A DNA stretch of 64,000 nucleotides. It comes from Diacronema lutheri. Its lineage: Eukaryota; Haptophyta; Pavlovophyceae; Pavlovales; Pavlovaceae. A model generated the notes under the pieces. The model did no database searches, had not been told where the DNA came from, and saw only the letters and a list, made by a program, of their open reading frames with translations. Made by a program: the position numbers and the translations under genes. Positions 1-9,703 of this stretch are shown here, piece after piece. Numbering within the stretch: position 1 is the first letter of the stretch; the number at the start of each line of letters is the position of its first letter. The stretch lies in contig JAGTXO010000003.1 in the NCBI GenBank assembly GCA_019448385.1, positions 1 through 64,000 of the forward strand, read 5' to 3'.

Positions 1-31
1 GCGAAGCGACTCGGAGGAGACCAAGGCTACG

Positions 32-346
32 ATGCGGCTGTCCTTCGGCCAGGGCGACGAGGATGGGCACCTTTTCTGCGGGCACTCTTTCGAACTCAAG
101 GAGCTTGGCGCTGGCGCGCCAGATCCGCTGCCGCCTGCGCCGCCGCCACCTCCGCCTGGAGGCAATGTCGGACACGACGATGACCACCATCCGGGCGACG
201 TGGGTGACGATGCGCATCTCGGCGACGACATAAAGGAAAACCTGAAGAGCGCGCGTGCGCAGCCGCCCGCCAAACGCCAACGCTGCAAGGTCTGTCAGTG
301 GCCAGAGCACAACGCGCGATCCTGTGGCCGCAGGAGGGCGGCTTGA
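32..346 (+). CDS. 3' part of a CCHC zinc-knuckle protein
   Basis: About 104 codons are open up to a TGA at 346. The middle is rich in Pro, Gly and Asp, and the end carries a basic stretch (PPAKRQR) followed by CKVC-x5-H-x4-C, a single zinc knuckle of the type found at the C-termini of MULE-like transposases and of nucleic-acid-binding proteins. The window starts just upstream, so this is probably the last exon of a longer gene. No catalytic domain is visible. It could be the tail of a transposase or a host RNA-binding protein; the sequence shown does not decide. Confidence 0.45.
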   Translation: MRLSFGQGDEDGHLFCGHSFELKELGAGAPDPLPPAPPPPPPGGNVGHDDDHHPGDVGDDAHLGDDIKENLKSARAQPPAKRQRCKVCQWPEHNARSCGRRRAA

Positions 347-381
347 CCCTTTACAGCGTCTTAGTAGCAATCTTCGCTAAC

Positions 382-461
382 ACCGCCTCAAAGTGCTTCC
401 TTCGATGACCGCCTAAAGGTGCTCGCCTGCAGCACTTTCGGACGACCGCCTAAAAGTGCTC
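382..461. repeat. Three short direct repeats downstream of the zinc-knuckle exon
   Basis: The motif ACCGCCTMAARGTGCT occurs three times (about 382, 408 and 444), and a reverse-complement AGCACTTT lies between copies two and three, so small hairpins can form. The stretch is less GC-rich than its surroundings and ends in an A/T-rich tract (461-480) directly outside the left arm of the large inverted repeat. It may be a 3'-end or polyadenylation region shared by the two convergent genes. The function is inferred. Confidence 0.4.
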
Positions 462-485
462 AAACAAATTCAAAATTTCAGGAAC

Positions 486-1861
486 TGACGAGCGCGTGCG
501 CCTATTGCGCGTCGCCCTGTCCTGCCTCGATGTTGACGCGCCGCGCCCCCAAGCCCTTCTTGCGCCAACGGTAGAGCAGCGCAATGGCGAGGCCCACAAC
601 CGGGACGCCGAGCCCAACGACCACGCCAACGATGATGCGCTCAGAGGCACTCAGCCCTGGCAGGATCACATCCTCAGCCTGCCAACGAAGGGGAGGGGGA
701 AGGGGGGGGGGGGGGGGGGGGGGGGGGATGCGCACGGGGCCAGGGCGCGTGAGGCGCAGCTCCGCGCGCGTGTGCTGCACTACTGCCGAAACCACGCCTG
801 CCGGGCGCGCGGCGTGGCGCGGCGCGGCGCGCGGCGTTGGCGCACCGTGGTGCCTGACCCCGCCTTCTTGCCGTCGCCGTCGTCGTCGTCGTCGTCTGCC
901 GACGGCGACCTTGACTCGGGGCTGGGCGGGCTGGGCGGCGGCGGCGGCGGCGCGGGCTGGAGGCCACTGACCGCCACCGCGGTCGCGCTCACACCTCCCG
1001 CTGAGAGCCACGAATTGAGCGTCGTCGTTGTGAGCGAGGAGAGCGTGCTGCTCACGCTGGGCAGCGTGACGGCCTCGCCGCCGAAGAAGGCGACCCTCGT
1101 CGTGACGACCGCCGAGCCGCCCGAAACGCTGACGATATTGAGGTTGCTCGCACTCAGCTGCAGGTTGGTCGCAATCGCGTCCATGAAGGCACGCCGGCTG
1201 TTCACGCGGAAATCCTCGACGCTCACGGAGAGCTCGCAGTTGAAAAGCAACGCGTCGGCAGAGGAGGGCACGGAGCGGCACGCGCAGCACTGCGGCGGCG
1301 GGCTGGGTGGCGGCGGGCTGGGTGGCGGGCTTGGCGGCGGCGGGCTGGGCGGCGGATGCGGCGGCGGGTGCGGCGGCGGGCGCGGCGGCGGCGGGCTTGG
1401 CGGCGGGCTGGGCGGCGGCGGTGATGGCGGTGGACGGGGCGGCGGGCTGGGCGGCGGGCGTGGCGGCGGCGGGCTCGGCGGCGGGCGAGGCGGCGGCGGG
1501 CTTGGTGGCGGACGCGGCGGCGGAGGGCTCGGCGGCGGGCTCGGCGGCGGGCTGGGCGGCGGGCGAGGCGGCGGCGGGCTCGGTGGCGGACGCGGCGGCG
1601 GCGGGCTCGGCGGCGGGCGAGGTGGCGGGCTCGGCGGCGGGTGTGGCGGCGGTGGGCTCGGCGGCGGGCGAGGCGGCGGCGGGCTCGGCGGCGGGCGAGG
1701 TGGCGGCGGGCTCGGCGGCGGGCTCGGCGGCAGACTGGGCGGCGGCCGGCTCGGCGGTGGGCTCGGTGGCGGCGGCGACGGCGACGGCGGCGGGCTCGGC
1801 GGCGGGCGTGGCGGCGGCGGGCTCGGCGGGGGGCGTGGCGGCGGCGGGCTCGGCGGAGGGC

Positions 1862-1893
<32 letters not shown>

Positions 1894-3072
1894 GGCGGCG
1901 GTGACGGTGGTGGCGGCGGCGACGGCGGCGGCGTGGGCGGCGGCGGGCTCGGCGGCGGCGCGGGCGGCGGCGGGCTCGGCGACGGCGTGGGCGGCGGCGG
2001 GCTTGGCGGCGGGCTCGGCGGCGGTGGGCTGGGTGGCGGCCTCGGCGGTGGCGGGCTCGGCGGCGGCTTCGGCGGCGGCGGGCTTGGCGGCGGCATGGGT
2101 GGCGGCGGGCTCGGCGGCGGGCTTGGCGGCGGCACGGGTGGCGGCGGACTCGGCGGCGGACGTGGCGGCGGGGGCGACGGCGGCGGCGATGGCGGCGGCG
2201 ATGGCGGCGGCGTCGGCGGCGGCGGGCTTGGTGGCGGCATGGGCGGCGATGGAGACGGAGGCGGCGAAGGTGGCGGCGACGGCGGCGGCGTGGGCGGCGG
2301 CGGGCTCGGCGGCGGCATGGGCTGCGGCGAACTAGGCGGCGGGCTAGGCGGCGGGCGCGGAGGCGGCGGTAACGGTGGCGGGCGAGGCGGCGGGCTCGGC
2401 GGCGGCGTGGGCGGCGGTGGGCTCGGTGGCGGCCTCGGCGGAGGCGGTGACGGCGGAGGCAACGGCGGCGGCGGCGACGGCGGCGGCGACGGTGGCGGCG
2501 ACGGCGGTGGTACGGGCGGCGGGGGCGACGGCGGCGGTGCGGGAGGCGGCGGCGAGGGCGGCTGCGCGCGCGCACGCGCGTACACGCCGACCGCGCGCGC
2601 GCGTCAGCCGCGCTCGCACGCGCGCGCGCGTGCGCTCGCGAGCGCACGCGAGCGAGCGACGCGCGGCTCGCCGCTCGCGGCTCGCGCCGTACCGGAAGTG
2701 GGGGCGGCGACGGCTGGTCACAGCCACAGCACGAGGCGCTGACCGCCGCCGGCGCGCCGCTCAGCAGCGCGAGCGCGAGCGCGAGCGCGAGCGCGGTCGT
2801 GATCCGAAAGGCCATTCAGCGCGCTGAGGTAACCGCCACGTGTTCGGGCGCGGAGTGAAACGCACAGTGAGTACGGAGCGCCCCAAAGTTGAGACCCTGA
2901 AGATCGGGTTTTGCGGTACGTATGATTTAGCCAGCACATACGGAGCTTTCGAAGATGTACAATCATCGCCGAATGTTTAAGCGAGATCGGCAGGGCAGGG
3001 CGGCGAGGGCCGCGAACCGTCAGTCCGTGACTGCTCGGCGATGATCGCGTGCACAATCAGGCCGACGCGCGC
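486..3072. repeat. Left arm of a 2.6-kb inverted gene duplication
   Basis: This stretch is the reverse complement, with small differences, of 51458-54124. It begins about 16 bases past the stop codon of the minus-strand pherophorin-like gene, covers the gene with both introns, and ends about 260 bases upstream of its start codon. The C-terminal globular domain is identical between arms at the protein level. Differences cluster in the proline repeats, in the poly-C run and in the promoter. The flanking genes of the two arms are unrelated, so only this gene unit was duplicated. See the right arm. Confidence 0.9.
502..2815 (-). CDS. Pherophorin-like proline-rich membrane glycoprotein, left copy (3 exons)
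   Basis: The gene model is exons 2815-2693, 2561-846 and 678-502, with both GT-AG introns in phase 0 (131 and 167 bases). Exon 1 encodes a signal peptide (MAFRITTALALALALALL...) and a CCGC motif. Exon 2 encodes about 400 residues of SPPPP/RPPPS repeats, as in hydroxyproline-rich wall glycoproteins, then a compact domain of about 120 residues starting CCACRSVPSS, then an acidic linker. Exon 3 encodes one transmembrane helix (IIVGVVVGLGVPVVGLAIAL) and a short basic tail ending GDAQ. The product is probably a type I cell-surface protein of about 670 residues. Intron 2 contains a 26-base run (C on the coding strand) just before its acceptor. The Arg-rich and Gly-rich open frames in the same place are shadows of the repeat. 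Confidence 0.75.
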
Positions 3073-3605
3073 AGTCGACGCCGCCGCCATCGTTTCGCCA
3101 ACAGCGTGGCACGCGGCGAGATTTACTGACACGCCCCGGCGCTGTGCGCCGCCAATTGCCGCCGCCTTCCCGCACGGAAACAATTTGGACTCGGGAGAAT
3201 CGTCACGACATTATCGAGGCTGGCCGCCGGCGACCAGTTTTTTGTCGCACATCGCGAAAAGCCGTCGTGGCAAACGAGGTGACGAACGAGCATGCGTTGC
3301 CTGCAGCCCAGCTACCCGACCGCGCGCACCGCACGCGCTTCACGTCGAGCCAAACGTTCATGGCGCGCCTGAAAAATCCAGCGCACACCTAGCCTGTGTG
3401 TGGGCGGCACGGGCGAGCAGGAAGCAGATGCATTGCGCGGCGTAGCAACGGACGCCGAGCGAGTCGGTCAGCAGCTGCGCAAACGTGGCCGCCTTGGCGG
3501 CACCGCACGGTGAGCACTGAGCACCGCGCGCCTTTTTAAAAAGAGAAAAAGAGGCGTTCTCGCCCGCGTCTCTTGTGTCACGACCGACCGCGAGGGACAC
3601 CGCCG
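2816..3605. promoter_or_regulatory. Shared upstream region between divergent genes
   Basis: About 790 bases separate the minus-strand pherophorin-like gene (start 2815) from the plus-strand zinc-finger gene (start 3606). The first 257 bases belong to the inverted duplication and are its promoter side. They are clearly less GC-rich and more diverged from the right copy than the coding part. On the right, GCCTTTTTAAAAAGAG at 3530-3545 is a TTTAAA-type element about 65 bases before the zinc-finger start codon. The same kind of motif lies before 6922 and 7759. No convincing gene is seen in between. Confidence 0.5.
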
Positions 3606-5999
3606 ATGGACTGGTCGTGCACGGTGTGCGGGCTAGCCGCCATGAAGTCGCGGCGCGATCTCGCGTGCCACCTCTTCCAAGTGCACGGTATCCGCCGCCC
3701 AACGCCGTTTGTATGCCCGCGCGCCGGCTGCGACAAACGCTTCTCCGAGCGCGCGCGCGTCTGGCGGCATCTGCTGCTCTTCCACGGCGATCCGCGGCCA
3801 TGCCATTGCGCGCACTGCCCGAGCTTCTTCTCGAACAGCGCTGATCTCGTCGCGCATGAGCGCGACATTCATGGCTGCGGGCGCGGCGGCGTAATGCGCG
3901 ACGAGCCGCACTCCCTCAGATCGCCGGCACCCGGCGCGCTGTCGGCGGCCGAGCTGGCGCCCTTGCCGGAGCGCGCGGGCGCGAATTTGGGCGGCACGGC
4001 GGCGTGGCCGTGCGCGCGCGCCGCGCGAGGCATTCGCAAGCGCCCGCGACCTAGTGGCTGGCACGTAAGGACCAGCTCCGCTTGGGCTGACAGGCCGGCC
4101 AGGGCGACGTGCACAAGCCGCGCCGAGCGGCTTCGGCTTCGCGAGGAGCGCGCAAGCATCGAGCCGACAAGCTCCACGCACAAGGCGCGCAGGACGAGCG
4201 CCACGTTTGTGCCCGAGCCCGAGCCACCCTCAGACGCGGGCGCATTTGCCCCGGCGTTTGCGCCGCCGGCCTGCGCGCGCGAATTCGTTTGTCGCCGGGC
4301 GGAGCAGCGGCCATGGGCTCCGCCCGCAGCTGGCCTCGACGCAGGCGCGGAGACGCGCGCGCGCGCCGCGCTCTCAAAGCCGGCGGGGGCGCGTTCTGAT
4401 ATCCACGCCGCAGCACAGGGGCGCGCAGCCGCGCAAACAGCTGCGCGTACGGTTGTGCAAACGCCGGCAGCCGACGCAGCGGTCAAACCGCCGACGCAGA
4501 CAGAGCGCATCGACGCCGGTGCCAACGACGCGACGGACGACATGGCAGGCGAGGAGGAGGAGTGGACGCAGGCCGATGCTGCCGAGCAGGAAAGAAGAGG
4601 GGAGCCGCGCCTTGCCTGTACGCCCCTTGAAGGGCAGCACACGCGCTCGCTGCCAGGCGCCGCGCCGCCTGCCGCGCTGCGCGTACACGCGCGCGCGCGC
4701 CTCGCAGCGGCAACGGCCGGGCTTGCTCAGGCGCGCGCGCGTTTTGCAGCCGCCGCAACTGCGCTCTCGGAGGCCGAGGCCGAGGCGGCCGCAGCAGAAG
4801 CGGCAGCCGCCGAGCCGCCCGCTGCCCCGCAATCGCTGCCGCTTGGCCCGCCACTCGAGGCACACGCGCGCCGTCTCGACCTTTCGATGATGGCGGGCGG
4901 CGAGCTGCATGGCGGCGCGCGCAACGACTTGCTTCCCTTCCTGCCAGGCACTGTGCGCGCCGGCGTGGCCGTTGCTGCAGGCGCCGCTCCGGCTGGCGCC
5001 GCTCCGGCTGACGCCGCTCCGGCTGGCGCCGCTCCGGCTGGCGCCGCTCCGGCTGGCGCCGCTCCGGCTGACGCCGCTCCGGCTGACGCCGCTCCGGCTG
5101 GCGCCGCTCCGGCTGGCGCCGCTCCGGCTGACGCCGCTCCGGCTGGCACCGCTCCGGCTGGCGCCGCTCCGGCTGGCGCCGCTCCGGCTGGCGCCGCTCC
5201 GGCTGGCGTGTGTACGCACGACGCCCGTGCGCGCTTTGCAGCGGCGAGCGCGGCCTTCGCCGCCATGTTGGTCACGGTTGAGCCGCCCGCCCAGCCGTTC
5301 GCCCAACCGCCCGCCCTGCCGCCCGACCTGCCGCACGCCGCCGCCAGCTGCGCGGCGCCTGCGCCGCTCGGCTCGCCGTTGGCGCGCATGTACGCGCTGC
5401 CGCTCGTGAAGGCCAGTGCGCTGGAGGCGGAGGCGGAGGCGGAGGCGGAGGCGGAGGCGGAGGCGGAGGCGGAGGCGGAGGCGGAGGCCAGTGGCGCGTG
5501 CGGCGATGCCGACGCTGTTGCCGCGGCCGCGCCCGCCGGCTCGCTGCCGCCGCCAGGCGCGAGCCGCGCTTCGGACACGCCACCGCCCGACTTGACGCGG
5601 CATTTCACGCTGACGGGCTTGGGGCGCTCGTCGCCACCGCTTTCCGCGCGCCTGAGCCGCTGGCAAAGCGCTCAGCCCGCGCAGATGCACAACCAGACGC
5701 GTTTCTCCCACAGACGCACCCAACGCACGGACACGTGCGAACGCGATGCAGTCGGCACAAGCGCACGGCCGAGCGGCGCGGCGCTCGCCGAGCTCGTGGG
5801 CGCAAGCTGCCGCACAATGCGCGCACACTCCGCTTGGTTCGCGCAAGCGGCGATGCGCGCGCAAAAGCTCCTCGAAATTGCGGCCTTTGCGCGCGATGGC
5901 GGGCCACAGTGCGGGGAGGGGGAGAGAGGAACCATGCCCGCCGCTACGGCTGCGGATGTGAGCTGCGCGCTTTCGGCGGGCCCGCCGCTCGCAGTCTGA
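3606..5999 (+). CDS. C2H2 zinc-finger protein with low-complexity tail
   Basis: One exon encodes about 797 residues, starting MDWSCTVCG. Three C2H2 fingers lie in the first 90 residues: CTVC...HLFQVH, CPRAGC...HLLLFH and CAHC...HERDIH. They suggest DNA or RNA binding in the nucleus. The rest is Ala/Pro/Arg-rich and disordered. It contains about 16 repeats of an AlaProAla(Gly/Asp)Ala unit (DNA 4980-5210, 15-bp period) and a Glu-Ala repeat of about 12 units (5425-5487, 6-bp period). No other domain is recognised. The start was chosen as the ATG directly before finger 1; a TTTAAA-type promoter lies about 65 bases upstream. The large minus-strand open frames opposite it are shadows. Confidence 0.75.
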   Translation: MDWSCTVCGLAAMKSRRDLACHLFQVHGIRRPTPFVCPRAGCDKRFSERARVWRHLLLFHGDPRPCHCAHCPSFFSNSADLVAHERDIHGCGRGGVMRDEPHSLRSPAPGALSAAELAPLPERAGANLGGTAAWPCARAARGIRKRPRPSGWHVRTSSAWADRPARATCTSRAERLRLREERASIEPTSSTHKARRTSATFVPEPEPPSDAGAFAPAFAPPACAREFVCRRAEQRPWAPPAAGLDAGAETRARAALSKPAGARSDIHAAAQGRAAAQTAARTVVQTPAADAAVKPPTQTERIDAGANDATDDMAGEEEEWTQADAAEQERRGEPRLACTPLEGQHTRSLPGAAPPAALRVHARARLAAATAGLAQARARFAAAATALSEAEAEAAAAEAAAAEPPAAPQSLPLGPPLEAHARRLDLSMMAGGELHGGARNDLLPFLPGTVRAGVAVAAGAAPAGAAPADAAPAGAAPAGAAPAGAAPADAAPADAAPAGAAPAGAAPADAAPAGTAPAGAAPAGAAPAGAAPAGVCTHDARARFAAASAAFAAMLVTVEPPAQPFAQPPALPPDLPHAAASCAAPAPLGSPLARMYALPLVKASALEAEAEAEAEAEAEAEAEAEAEASGACGDADAVAAAAPAGSLPPPGASRASDTPPPDLTRHFTLTGLGRSSPPLSARLSRWQSAQPAQMHNQTRFSHRRTQRTDTCERDAVGTSARPSGAALAELVGASCRTMRAHSAWFAQAAMRAQKLLEIAAFARDGGPQCGEGERGTMPAATAADVSCALSAGPPLAV
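4980..5210 (+). repeat. 15-bp tandem repeat inside the zinc-finger gene
   Basis: The unit GCCGCTCCGGCTGGC is repeated about 16 times with few changes, mostly GGC to GAC (Gly to Asp). The period is a multiple of three, so the reading frame is kept. Near-identical units imply recent expansion by slippage or unequal exchange. Confidence 0.85.
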
Positions 6000-6348
6000 G
6001 CCCGTCGCTCCTGCCGTTCCTCGGCTCCGCCGACATGCGGCCAGCTGCGCGACCGCGCGCGCGCGCGCGGCGAGCGGCGGGCCGGCAGGCGGGGCGTGCA
6101 TTTCAATGGTGGCGGGCGCGAGCGGCTCGTGCGTCTTGAGCCAACGCGTGCGCTCGCGTGCAGCAACAGCCGCCTCGACGAGCAGCGCTCCGCCGCGGGC
6201 GCGCTCCGAGCCGCGCACGTACCCCGCCGCGCCTCGCGGCCGTACAGCGTGCGCGCCCCTCCCGCGGCCGGCTGCGTGCGCATGTCGGGCGGCAGCACGG
6301 TCGTGCCGAGCCGCTCGAGCTCCACGTGCGGAAGGAGCCATTCATACG

Positions 6349-6810
6349 TCAGCGGGCGAGAACGGCCACGCGAGGGGCGCGGGCGCGGGCCCTTGACCCA
6401 TGCATGACAAGACGGCGAGACGAGCGAAGGAACGTCCGCCGTGCCGCGTGGCCACGCGGCCTGCTCGGGCGGCGGGTCGGGCCCGCGCGCCGGCAGCTGG
6501 CCTGCGGGCGCGGGCGCGCGTCGTCTAGCGCGCGGACGAGGCGATGGAGCCAAACATGCAGCTCGGAGCGCGTGTGGCTCACCAGGCACACAACCGGTGT
6601 CGCCTCCGAGAGCAAGCGCAGCTCGAAGGCATGCTCAAGCGACGACGCGCCAAGCGGCAGCGGCCGCAGCGCCCCAGGCCCCAGCGGCTCCGCAAGCGCG
6701 GCGACGGGAATGCGCATGCCGCCATCGGCAACGACCCCATCGAGGCGGAGCTCGGCGGCGTCGAGCAAGGCCCACACCTCCTCCCAGCGGCCACGCGCAT
6801 GCAGCAGCAT
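6349..6810 (-). CDS. PH-domain protein (3' end not resolved)
   Basis: The minus strand encodes a pleckstrin-homology-like fold. It has an N-terminal strand with LLHARGRWEEVWALLD, where the Trp pair and the WALLD strand fit the first PH strands. Hydrophobic strands at VVCLVSHTRSEL follow, and then the closing amphipathic helix HVWLHRLVRALDD. PH domains bind phosphoinositides or protein partners at membranes. The first ATG is at 6810; an upstream exon is possible because an acceptor-like ACTCAAG|GC lies just before it. Further coding sequence probably continues below 6349 (a plausible exon is near 6100-6400), but it converges on the end of the zinc-finger gene and I could not fix the splice pattern. 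Confidence 0.5.
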   Translation of the reverse strand: MLLHARGRWEEVWALLDAAELRLDGVVADGGMRIPVAALAEPLGPGALRPLPLGASSLEHAFELRLLSEATPVVCLVSHTRSELHVWLHRLVRALDDARPRPQASCRRAGPTRRPSRPRGHAARRTFLRSSRRLVMHGSRARARAPRVAVLAR

Positions 6811-6882
6811 GCTGCCTTGAGTGCGTGACGTGCCGGACGAGCATTGCTCGCCCGGGTTGCGGGGTTGCCCCGGCCTGCTCAC

Positions 6883-6921
6883 CTTTTTAAAAAAAAGGAA
6901 AAACCCAACAGTTGAAAATTA
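6883..6921. promoter_or_regulatory. Compact TTTAAA promoter before the plastid-protein gene
   Basis: CCTTTTTAAAAAAAAGGAAAAACCC lies 20-40 bases upstream of the start codon at 6922. It is among the few A/T-rich stretches in this GC-rich region. It also lies immediately 5' of the divergent PH-domain gene, so it may serve both directions. Confidence 0.55.
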
Positions 6922-7470
6922 ATGGCGCTCGTGCTCGCAGCCTGCGCTGCGCTTGCCTTTTCCGTGCCCGCACGGCCGGCCGCACGCACGCTGATGGCCG
7001 GCGCGCACGCGCCGCGACAGCTGTTCGTGGGCATTGACAAGCGGCTTGCCGCGCCGCGCAGGGCCGCGCCGCGCATGGATGGCGACACGCCCGACGACCT
7101 GGTCGAGTGTGCCGCACGCGCGCCGCGCCGTGCGCGCGCCTTCCACGAGCGGCCGCGAGGCGCGCGCATTGCCGCCGGTGTTGCCAACGCCCTTGCCGCG
7201 CGAACACTTCCGCGCCGCAGGTATTCGCTCCGCATGCTCGGCTTTGCCGCATCCGCGGTCGCCGGGCTCGTGTTCACCATCTTCATCGGCCCAGCGCAGG
7301 CCTTCATGCGCAACCCGCGCACGGCGTCGATCGCCGGGGTGGGTCTTGGCGCGGCGGGCGTGCTGCTGCTGCTTACGCTGCACGCAATGACCTCCAACGA
7401 CGTACCACTGCCGCGCGAGGCGGCCGAGCAGTCGAGCTTCACGTCCTACCAACCGCCCACCTTCGAATGA
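6922..7470 (+). CDS. Plastid-targeted small membrane protein
   Basis: The 182-residue protein starts MALVLAACAALAFSVPARPAAR. This is a short signal peptide whose predicted cleavage (ALA|F) leaves Phe at +1, followed by a basic, hydroxylated-poor stretch. That pattern is the classic bipartite presequence of complex red-derived plastids. Two hydrophobic segments follow (LGFAASAVAGLVFTIFIGPA and ASIAGVGLGAAGVLLLLTL), then a short polar tail ending QPPTFE. I do not recognise the family. The context, a one-exon gene with its own TTTAAA promoter, suggests an ordinary host gene for an envelope or thylakoid membrane protein. Confidence 0.65.
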   Translation: MALVLAACAALAFSVPARPAARTLMAGAHAPRQLFVGIDKRLAAPRRAAPRMDGDTPDDLVECAARAPRRARAFHERPRGARIAAGVANALAARTLPRRRYSLRMLGFAASAVAGLVFTIFIGPAQAFMRNPRTASIAGVGLGAAGVLLLLTLHAMTSNDVPLPREAAEQSSFTSYQPPTFE

Positions 7471-7699
7471 GCGCGCGGGCGGCGGGCGGCGGTGCGGGCG
7501 GATTGCCACGCCGCAGCGCCGGTGCTCGCACGTGCCCAGTCGCGGCGCAGGCCGGCTGGCCGGGGGCCCAGGCTCGTCGTTTTTCGGACCTACGCTGCGC
7601 GCGCTCTTTTCGCTACGTTCATTGCGCCTCGGCCTACGTCCGCCCACCCACCCACCCTCCCGACTGGCCCGAGTCACGACGGGTCTGGACTCTGGCCAC

Positions 7700-7758
7700 T
7701 CATTTTAAACTTTGATATATGGGTAATCGTATTTTCTTGCGAGAATTCAAACCGGGTC
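7700..7758 (+). promoter_or_regulatory. A/T-rich promoter of the coiled-coil gene
   Basis: CATTTTAAACTTTGATATATGG at about 7700-7721 combines a TTTAAA element with a TATA-like run. It stands 40-60 bases before the ATG at 7759. Confidence 0.5.
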
Positions 7759-9197
7759 ATGCCGCCGGTCTGCGCAGAACAAGTCGAAATGGATGGCTAT
7801 GCGCCCTTCATCGCGGGCGAGCTCGCCGCGTCGTGCTCGCCGGTGAGCGCTGAGATGTGCATCACGAGCAGCGCTGCACGCAGCGACATGCCAAGCGAAG
7901 CGCGTAGTGACAGCGGCGTGGATTGCGGCGACGAGGACTACGAATACGACGAGCTGGACGGCGACGCGGTGCAGGCGCAGCTGATCGACGAGCTCGTCCG
8001 CCAGCTTCTCACCGCCCGCCGCGAGCTCGAGGAGCGCGGCGCCCAGCTTGAGGCGCGCGAGTGCGAGGTGCGCTACCTGCAGCAGGCGCTGCTTCAAAAG
8101 GACGCGCACGCGAACAAGCTGCAGACCAAGCTCGACGCGCTCTCGCGGGCGCTCGGCTCGAGGCTCGAGCGCGTGTCCGGCGGTGCGCGCGCGCTGCGCC
8201 TCTATGCCGCGCCACGCCGCCCGCGCGCATGCCTGCCCCGCGCTGACGGCGCTTCGAGCCCTCTTCTTCCCCCCCCCCCCCCCCCCCCCCCCCCCGCGCG
8301 CGCGCAGCGCTCGGCCGGGCGCCGCATACTCCCAAATCCGCGCTCGCCCCGCTTGACGCCAACGGCCTTACGCTTCACCCAGCCGAGCGCCCGCGGCCAC
8401 TTCACGCAGCCGCGCCCGCCGGAGGGCTGCCCGTGGTGGCAAAGCCGCCCGTAACGCGTCTGAGCGCAGAGAGTCCACCGCCTCGCCCTGCCGCGCTTCT
8501 CCCCGCCGCGGGCGACGCGGGCGAGCAAACGAATCAGCCATCCACTCCAGAGACGCGGCGGCACACACCCACCGCCTCGGCTGCATCGGGTGCGCAGCTG
8601 CCGCAATCGGGTGCAGCCGCTGTGTGCGCTGACAGCCGTTGGTGCGAGGCCGGGGCAACGATGGCTCCTCCGAGTGGCATACTCTTCTCGGGCATCGAGC
8701 CAGACGCGTTCGCACCCCCGTCCTCGCCACGCGCGGACAGCCCGCCCGCCCGTCTGCCGTGCGGCGCGTCGCCGCAGCGGCGTGCGCCCCGGGAGCGGCC
8801 GACTCCGCGCGCGTTACAGCGCGCAATCGGCGGAGCGCACGCCGCTCTCGCGGCCGGACCGATGCACGCCGCGCGGTGTGACGACGAGTACGCAGCCAAG
8901 CTCGTCGAGGTGCGCCTACAAAGAGCGCGCGCCCAGCGCCCAGGTGTGTGCCGTGTGTGCCGTGTGTGCCCGTCTGTCTGCTCACCGCTCGCTGCGCCCT
9001 CGCGCGCGCCACCGGCGCTGGCGCAGGCAACGCGCGACGCCGCGCGTGCGCAGGCGGCCGCTTTTGCGGTCAAGGTCTTCTCCCGCCGCCTCTCACGCTC
9101 GCTCAAGGCGGAGCACGCCGCGTCCATGCGCGCCAACGCGCGCCGCGCGCCCGCGGTCGACATCCCCGCCGTCCGCGCCACCGGCGGCGGGCGCTGA
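7759..9197 (+). CDS. Coiled-coil protein, at least two exons
   Basis: Exon 1 (7759-8182) starts MPPVCAEQVEMDGY. It has an acidic segment (DEDYEYDELDGD) and then a heptad-rich helix (VRQLLTARRELEERGAQ... YLQQALLQKDAHANK). An intron of 125 bases follows, with donor G|GTGCGC at 8183 and an acceptor after a 27-base C run and GCGCGCGCAG ending at 8307. It restores an open frame through to 9197. The second part is Pro/Ala-rich and ends in a basic helix (FAVKVFSRRLSRSLKAEH). A further short intron near 8940-9030 is possible. No enzymatic domain is seen. The family is not recognised. Confidence 0.55.
8269..8295 (+). repeat. Poly-C polypyrimidine tract in an intron
   Basis: There are 27 cytosines in a row, 12 bases before the AG of the intron at 8183-8307. 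It is the same arrangement as in the pherophorin-like and USP genes. Confidence 0.8.
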
Positions 9198-9703
9198 TTG
9201 GCGGCGGTGGACGTGCGACGCTTACAGGCGGGTCAGCAGGAGGGGCGCGCACGGGGCCGAGGCTGGACAATCGGAGCGAGCGAAAGGGCGCACGCAACGT
9301 ATAGATGGTCAAGCCAAATCCGATCAGGGGCACGATCGCGCCCCGAGTGCAGCGCGGGCCGTTCGGAAGGACGTCCTTGTGAGGGAGCTCTTCGCGTTTG
9401 GCGAGCGGGGGAGCACGACGCGCAGCGTTGCTGCGGCGGCGTGCGGGCGGCGAGCAGCGGTCGGGCTGCTCGCGACGAGGCCGGAGCAGACGGCGCCGTG
9501 GCCGCCGGCGCAGGTGACGCGCGCCGACGAGCCGTAGCGAGCGTCCGTGATCCGCACGGCGGTTGGAGCGGGCCGGCTGGTGCGGCGCGCTCGGCCACGG
9601 GTGGCGGCGTGCACGGTCGTGCCGCGCGCGGCACGCGTCGCCAGCCGCGCGCGACCTGGGCAGAGCCCGCAAAGCGTCGACCGCTGCGCGGCTCGGCCGT
9701 GCG
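9198..9703. other. Region downstream of the Fanzor gene with a stable hairpin
   Basis: No supported gene is seen. A short A/T-richer stretch (9297-9326) is followed by a near-perfect 18-base inverted repeat, GGGGCACGATCGCGCCCC, at 9327-9344. This lies about 360 bases past the stop codon of the giant gene on its 3' side. In TnpB and Fanzor loci the guide RNA overlaps or follows the 3' end of the nuclease gene, so this is the natural place to look for one; that role is inference. Confidence 0.4.

Noticed and set aside
1223-2815. Arg/His-rich and Gly-rich open frames across the proline repeats (also 51717-53387)
   Set aside because: They are frame shadows of the SPPPP repeat; splice sites with matching phase lead into the proline frame in both copies.
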